A DNA stretch of 64,000 nt, from contig CAZONX010000001.1 of assembly GCA_964581295.1 (NCBI GenBank), positions 7,723 through 71,722 on the forward strand. The letters are read 5' to 3'. The position numbers were made by a program, and so were the translations under genes. Shown one piece after another: positions 60,994-64,000 of the stretch. The DNA is from JAHEEL01 sp964581295. Lineage in GTDB: Bacteria; Actinomycetota; Acidimicrobiia; Spongiisociales; UBA5794. The first letter of the stretch is position 1; the number at the start of each line of letters is the position of its first letter. The notes below the pieces were generated by a model that did no database searches, was not told where the DNA came from, and saw nothing but the letters and a program-made list of their open reading frames with translations.

Positions 60994-61734
60994 TCAATCG
61001 GTGAGGAAGGCGAGCACAACGTCGGCCAGTTCCCTGGGGGCATCGAGTACCACATTGTGTCCCGCGTGGTCGAGCGTTCGGTGAGCCCCTTCGAGCGCCA
61101 CGGATGCCATCTCTGCGGCCAGTTGGGTGTAGCGATCGTCCGTGCCACCGGAAACGGTCAGGATCGGCATCGGGAGTTCGCTGATCCGGTCGCCAACGTA
61201 CGGTTGCGCCCCTTGTCCCATCCCGCGCAGTGACGCGGCGAGGCCGGCAGCAGTGTTCTCCATGCGTGCCGCGCGGTCGGTGTGGCGCGCGGACGCTTTC
61301 AGGTGCGTGGTGCCGGTGATCGGTGCGGCGAGCCACTCATCGACAAAGGTGTCGATGCCAACCGTTTCGATGTGCTCGGCGAGCGCCTCGTCGCGAACTT
61401 GCCGTTCTGCGCGCCGCTCTTCACCACGGACGCCGGGCGACGCGGAGACGAGGATGAGCCGGTCGACGAGCCTCGGGTACTCGAGGGCTGTGAGCAGCGC
61501 CATGCGGCCACCCTGGGAGTAGCCCAGGAGTGGGATCGGTCCACCGAACGACTTCAACCACTGCCCGAGCGCGCCGACGGTTGAAGCCGTGTCCACGGAG
61601 TCTCCACCGGTGGCTCCGTGGCCGGGGAGGTCGGGCGCGTGGATCTGGAGGCCCGCCTCAGCGAGCGGTTCGAATTGAGATCCCGTCAGCGTGAATCCAT
61701 GGAGCGCGCCAATACGGCGTCCGGTACCGAACAC
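60994..61734 (-). CDS. MenH-like alpha/beta hydrolase
   Basis: 246 aa from GTG. LLGYSQGGRMALLTALEYPRLVDRLILVSASPGVRGEEER nucleophile region has the SxGGR pattern of MenH (2-succinyl-6-hydroxy-2,4-cyclohexadiene-1-carboxylate synthase); catalytic His in LDHAGHNVVLDAP. No other men genes are nearby, so the menaquinone role is a guess. No clear Shine-Dalgarno or TANNNT before the GTG. Confidence 0.75.
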   Translation of the reverse strand: MFGTGRRIGALHGFTLTGSQFEPLAEAGLQIHAPDLPGHGATGGDSVDTASTVGALGQWLKSFGGPIPLLGYSQGGRMALLTALEYPRLVDRLILVSASPGVRGEERRAERQVRDEALAEHIETVGIDTFVDEWLAAPITGTTHLKASARHTDRAARMENTAAGLAASLRGMGQGAQPYVGDRISELPMPILTVSGGTDDRYTQLAAEMASVALEGAHRTLDHAGHNVVLDAPRELADVVLAFLTD

Positions 61735-61762
61735 CCGAACGGCGAGTTCTGGGGAGGGTTGG

Positions 61763-61870
61763 CTAGGCCGGATCCTCGACCGGAACTTCCACGGTCATCG
61801 CCTTGTAGACCTTGAATCCAAGGGCGATAGCGATGGCGAGAATGATGAGTCCAAGAAGTGGTTTCTTCAT
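61763..61870 (-). CDS. Small single-TM protein, 35 aa
   Basis: MKKPLLGLIILAIAIALGFKVYKAM then a short acidic tail ending EDPA: one TM helix with a positive N-terminus. TACACT ends 6 nt before the ATG, the local leaderless promoter pattern, which supports translation. Located between the MenH-like gene and ctaA. Function unknown. Confidence 0.65.
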   Translation of the reverse strand: MKKPLLGLIILAIAIALGFKVYKAMTVEVPVEDPA

Positions 61871-61955
61871 ATGGCCAGTGTACCCGATGGGTCGCCAACG
61901 GGAACCCCCGCTGTCGCCCGGCCTGGACCACCCCAGGATCGGTACCCTGCAGGCT

Positions 61956-62912
61956 GTGGAACCATCACAGGACGACCGACGGCGCCGTTTTCGGCTGCTT
62001 GCGTGGTCGGTACTCGTCTTCAACGTCTTCGTGATCCTTGGCGGAGCGATCGTGCGCGCTACCGAGTCTGGAGACGGTTGTGGCGCCTCGTGGCCCACCT
62101 GCACCGATCGGATCTTCCCTTCGAATCCGGCGTTTGAGACCGTCATCGAGTTCAGCCACCGGATCACGAGCGGGCTCGCCATCATCGGCGTGCTCGTGCT
62201 CTACGTTTGGGCACGGAGACTCTTCGCTCAGGGCCATCGGGTTCGTATGGCGGCTGGGGTCACCCTGGTGCTGATGATCGTCGAATCACTCCTTGGAGCG
62301 TCACTGGTGATCTTTGGCTGGGTCGCGCAGGACGCCTCGGTCGGACGCATGATCGTGGTGCCGCTGCACCTCATCAACACCTTCCTGCTCCTCGGCGCGT
62401 TGACGCTGACCGCGTGGTGGTCGTCTGGAAATCCTGGCCCGGTGCGTCCGTTCGATCCGAAGACCCGCCGACCGCTCATCGCAGGTGCGCTCGGCCTATT
62501 GCTGATTGGTGCGATGGGGGCACTCAACGCCTTGAGCGACACCCTGTACCCGGCGGAGAGCTTCTTCTCCGGCGTGCAGCAAGAGCTGGCATCCGACGCT
62601 CCGTGGCTGGTGCAACTCCGGGTATTCCACCCGATCGTGGCAGTGGCGGTGGGCTTCGGTGTTGCCTATCTGGTGATGCGCCTGGCGGCCCCGGCCACCG
62701 ATCGTGCGAGGCGGATATCGGCGATCATCATCGGTTTGGTCGTCTTCCAGTTCTTCGCGGGCCTCGTCAACGTCGTGCTCGCCACGCCCCTCGAGACGCA
62801 GGTGTTCCACCTCGCTATGGCGGATGCGATGTGGATCTCGTATGTGATCTTCTCCGCTGAGATTCTTGGCGATCACGAGACGGCCGGTCACCGCGTCGAG
62901 GAGGTCACGTGA
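61956..62912 (+). CDS. ctaA: Heme A synthase CtaA/COX15
   Basis: 318 aa from GTG. Eight TM segments and the four conserved heme-ligand histidines in EFSHRITSG, PLHLINTF, RVFHPIVA and VFHLAMAD, with GGAIVRATESGDGCGASWPTC in the first loop (Cys pair). Oxidises heme O to heme A for cytochrome oxidase. CGGTACCCT ends 7 nt before the GTG (leaderless). GTGA overlap with ctaB. Confidence 0.95.
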   Translation: MEPSQDDRRRRFRLLAWSVLVFNVFVILGGAIVRATESGDGCGASWPTCTDRIFPSNPAFETVIEFSHRITSGLAIIGVLVLYVWARRLFAQGHRVRMAAGVTLVLMIVESLLGASLVIFGWVAQDASVGRMIVVPLHLINTFLLLGALTLTAWWSSGNPGPVRPFDPKTRRPLIAGALGLLLIGAMGALNALSDTLYPAESFFSGVQQELASDAPWLVQLRVFHPIVAVAVGFGVAYLVMRLAAPATDRARRISAIIIGLVVFQFFAGLVNVVLATPLETQVFHLAMADAMWISYVIFSAEILGDHETAGHRVEEVT

Positions 62913-63805
62913 ACCAGTCGGTTGGGATCAACGATCCCCGGCGCCCAGGCGGGGGTGCGACGATTCGCGCCTACGTGGAACTCACCAAGCCGCGGATCAT
63001 CGAGCTCCTGCTGACCACGACGCTCCCGGCCATGATCCTGGCTGCCGGAGGCTGGCCGGGCTGGTGGCTCGCCAGTGCGACCCTCATCGGAGGGACCCTG
63101 TCCGCGGCCGGCGCGAACGTCATCAACCAGGTGTTGGATTCTGACATCGACCGTGTCATGCGGAGGACCCGGGGCCGGCCGCTCCCGACCCACCGTGTCA
63201 CGGACCGCGCCGCCATGGTGTTCGGCATCGTGCTCGGCGCGCTCGGTTTCGTTTGGCTCCTCCTCATGACGAACCTGCTCGCGGCGGTGCTCTCGACGGT
63301 AGCGCTGCTCGTCTACGTGTTCGTCTACACGATGTTCCTCAAGCGCACGTCGACGCAGAACATCGTCATTGGGGGCGCTGCCGGCGCCATGCCGCCGCTC
63401 GTCGCGTGGGCGGCCGTGACCGGATCGCTTTCTGTCCCGGCTTGGGTCCTGTTTGCGATCATCTTCTTCTGGACCCCGCCCCACTTCTGGGCGCTCGCGC
63501 TGCGTTACGACGAGGACTACCGGGCGGCCGGGGTACCGATGCTGCCGGTCGTGGTGGGTCCTGGCATGACCACCGATCACATCCTGGCGTACAGCTTCGC
63601 GACCGTAGGCATATCGCTCTTGCTCGTGCCGTGGATCGGCTGGATCTACTTGGCCGCCGTCGTGGCGCTCGGTGCCTGGCTCATCAGCGGCGCGGTGCAC
63701 GTACGTGCGAACCCAGACATGTCTATGCGCTATTTCGCTGCCACGAACGGGTATCTGGCAGGCGTGTTCCTTGCCATCGCGATCGATGTGTTGGTGGTGG
63801 GATGA
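62909..63805 (+). CDS. ctaB: Protoheme IX farnesyltransferase CtaB
   Basis: 298 aa from GTG. Nine TM segments, YVELTKPRIIELLLTTTLPAM start, and the two prenyl-diphosphate motifs NQVLDSDIDRVMRRTRGRPL and YDEDYRAAGVPMLPVV. Makes heme O from heme B. Coupled to ctaA. The stop is followed at once by GTCGCCC heptamers. Confidence 0.96.
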   Translation: MNQSVGINDPRRPGGGATIRAYVELTKPRIIELLLTTTLPAMILAAGGWPGWWLASATLIGGTLSAAGANVINQVLDSDIDRVMRRTRGRPLPTHRVTDRAAMVFGIVLGALGFVWLLLMTNLLAAVLSTVALLVYVFVYTMFLKRTSTQNIVIGGAAGAMPPLVAWAAVTGSLSVPAWVLFAIIFFWTPPHFWALALRYDEDYRAAGVPMLPVVVGPGMTTDHILAYSFATVGISLLLVPWIGWIYLAAVVALGAWLISGAVHVRANPDMSMRYFAATNGYLAGVFLAIAIDVLVVG

Positions 63806-63812
63806 AGAGCAA

Positions 63813-63840
63813 GTCGCCCGTCGCCCGTCGCCCGTCGCCA
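63813..63840. repeat. GTCGCCC heptamer tandem repeat
   Basis: Three exact GTCGCCC units and one GTCGCCA, starting 8 nt after the ctaB stop; the leader GAAGAGCAAG resembles those of the TAGCAAG elements. Confidence 0.8.
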
Positions 63841-63863
63841 GTCCGATCGCGGGGGGTGTGCTG

Positions 63864-64000
63864 ATGGATACTTGGGACACTATTGCCGTTGTGGTGGGGT
63901 CGGTGCTTCTGATCGGCTCGCTGATAGCGGTGGTCGTGCGGGAACTGTGGTCGCATCCGGAACGGCGACTGGTCGGTCGGGCACGCGACACGGTGGAGGT
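63864..64000 (+). CDS. Small membrane protein, 3' end outside window
   Basis: 45 codons: MDTWDTIAVVVGSVLLIGSLIAVVVREL, one TM, then WSHPERRLVGRARDTVEV. A GGGGGG stretch precedes the ATG. Downstream of ctaA-ctaB, so it may belong to the oxidase assembly cluster, but the fragment is too short to identify. Confidence 0.6.
   Translation, partial: MDTWDTIAVVVGSVLLIGSLIAVVVRELWSHPERRLVGRARDTVE

Overview
The window is GC-rich, densely coded DNA that reads as a chromosomal segment of an actinobacterium. Supporting signs are a DivIVA-type coiled-coil protein, an F420-type deazaflavin nitroreductase, a ClpB gene with an HspR/HAIR-like half-operator, Thr-rich lipoprotein linkers, and many leaderless start codons placed 6-9 nt after a TANNNT -10 box. 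An Acidimicrobiia-like member is my best guess from gene style alone (inference). CtaA and CtaB (heme A biosynthesis) indicate an aerobic terminal oxidase, and SelD with an in-frame TGA indicates a selenocysteine-decoding cell. There are no rRNA, tRNA, phage, transposase or CRISPR features that I can see. The sequence is a draft scaffold: four runs of exactly 100 N occur, and two of them are flanked by identical 55-bp sequence and are almost certainly assembler joins rather than missing DNA.

Layout. 1-2781: 3' start of an isocitrate/isopropylmalate dehydrogenase gene, then purB and purA (AMP branch of purine synthesis), translationally coupled. 2925-7724: YjbQ-type protein, an orphan amino-acid-type ABC ATPase, then the whole phosphorylated serine pathway, serC converging on serA-serB; a P2A calcium-type ATPase sits directly upstream of serB. 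10538-13367: an M20 amidohydrolase broken by a false gap, an AhpD-like protein and lgt. 13360-18639: a MoeA-PBP fusion, a second MoeA and an aldehyde:ferredoxin oxidoreductase, a coherent W/Mo-pterin module. 18738-21211: mscL, then a PadR / HAAS-NfeD / SPFH membrane operon interrupted by a real gap. 21373-25461: a lipoprotein, an alpha-oxoamine-synthase-like PLP enzyme and a 10-TM histidine kinase. 25474-36113: clpB, small membrane and hypothetical proteins, an HdeD-like protein, a CPA1 antiporter, an ABHD18-like hydrolase, a FlK-like thioesterase, an orphan ParA with a zinc ribbon, a deazaflavin nitroreductase and a CapA lipoprotein. 36217-43900: ppdK, DUF4388, DUF2752, DUF4190, DivIVA, an excisionase-like DNA-binding protein, a MocA-like protein, DUF4332, and an XRE regulator coupled to a protein with a histone-H1-like tail. 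43971-55988: an acyltransferase/SDR pair, aroF-tyrA, an M20 hydrolase, GCS2-nadE-AAC(3), a PPOX protein, TetR and a class-IV aminotransferase. 56089-64000: mgtE, selD, a [2Fe-2S] protein, three alpha/beta hydrolases, a 35-aa membrane protein, ctaA-ctaB and the start of another membrane protein.

Three things stand out. First, selD is a selenoprotein gene whose catalytic residue is encoded by TGA, followed by a bacterial SECIS-like hairpin very similar to the E. coli fdhF apical loop. Second, the intergenic spaces carry a family of 7-nt-period tandem repeats (TAGCAAG/CTTGCTA plus unrelated heptamers of the same period), often in inverted arms and often supplying or touching the stop codon of the adjacent gene. 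Third, the window shows several gene partnerships that suggest systems: AOR with two different MoeA proteins, an AOS-like enzyme with a multi-TM kinase, and PadR/HAAS with NfeD/SPFH.
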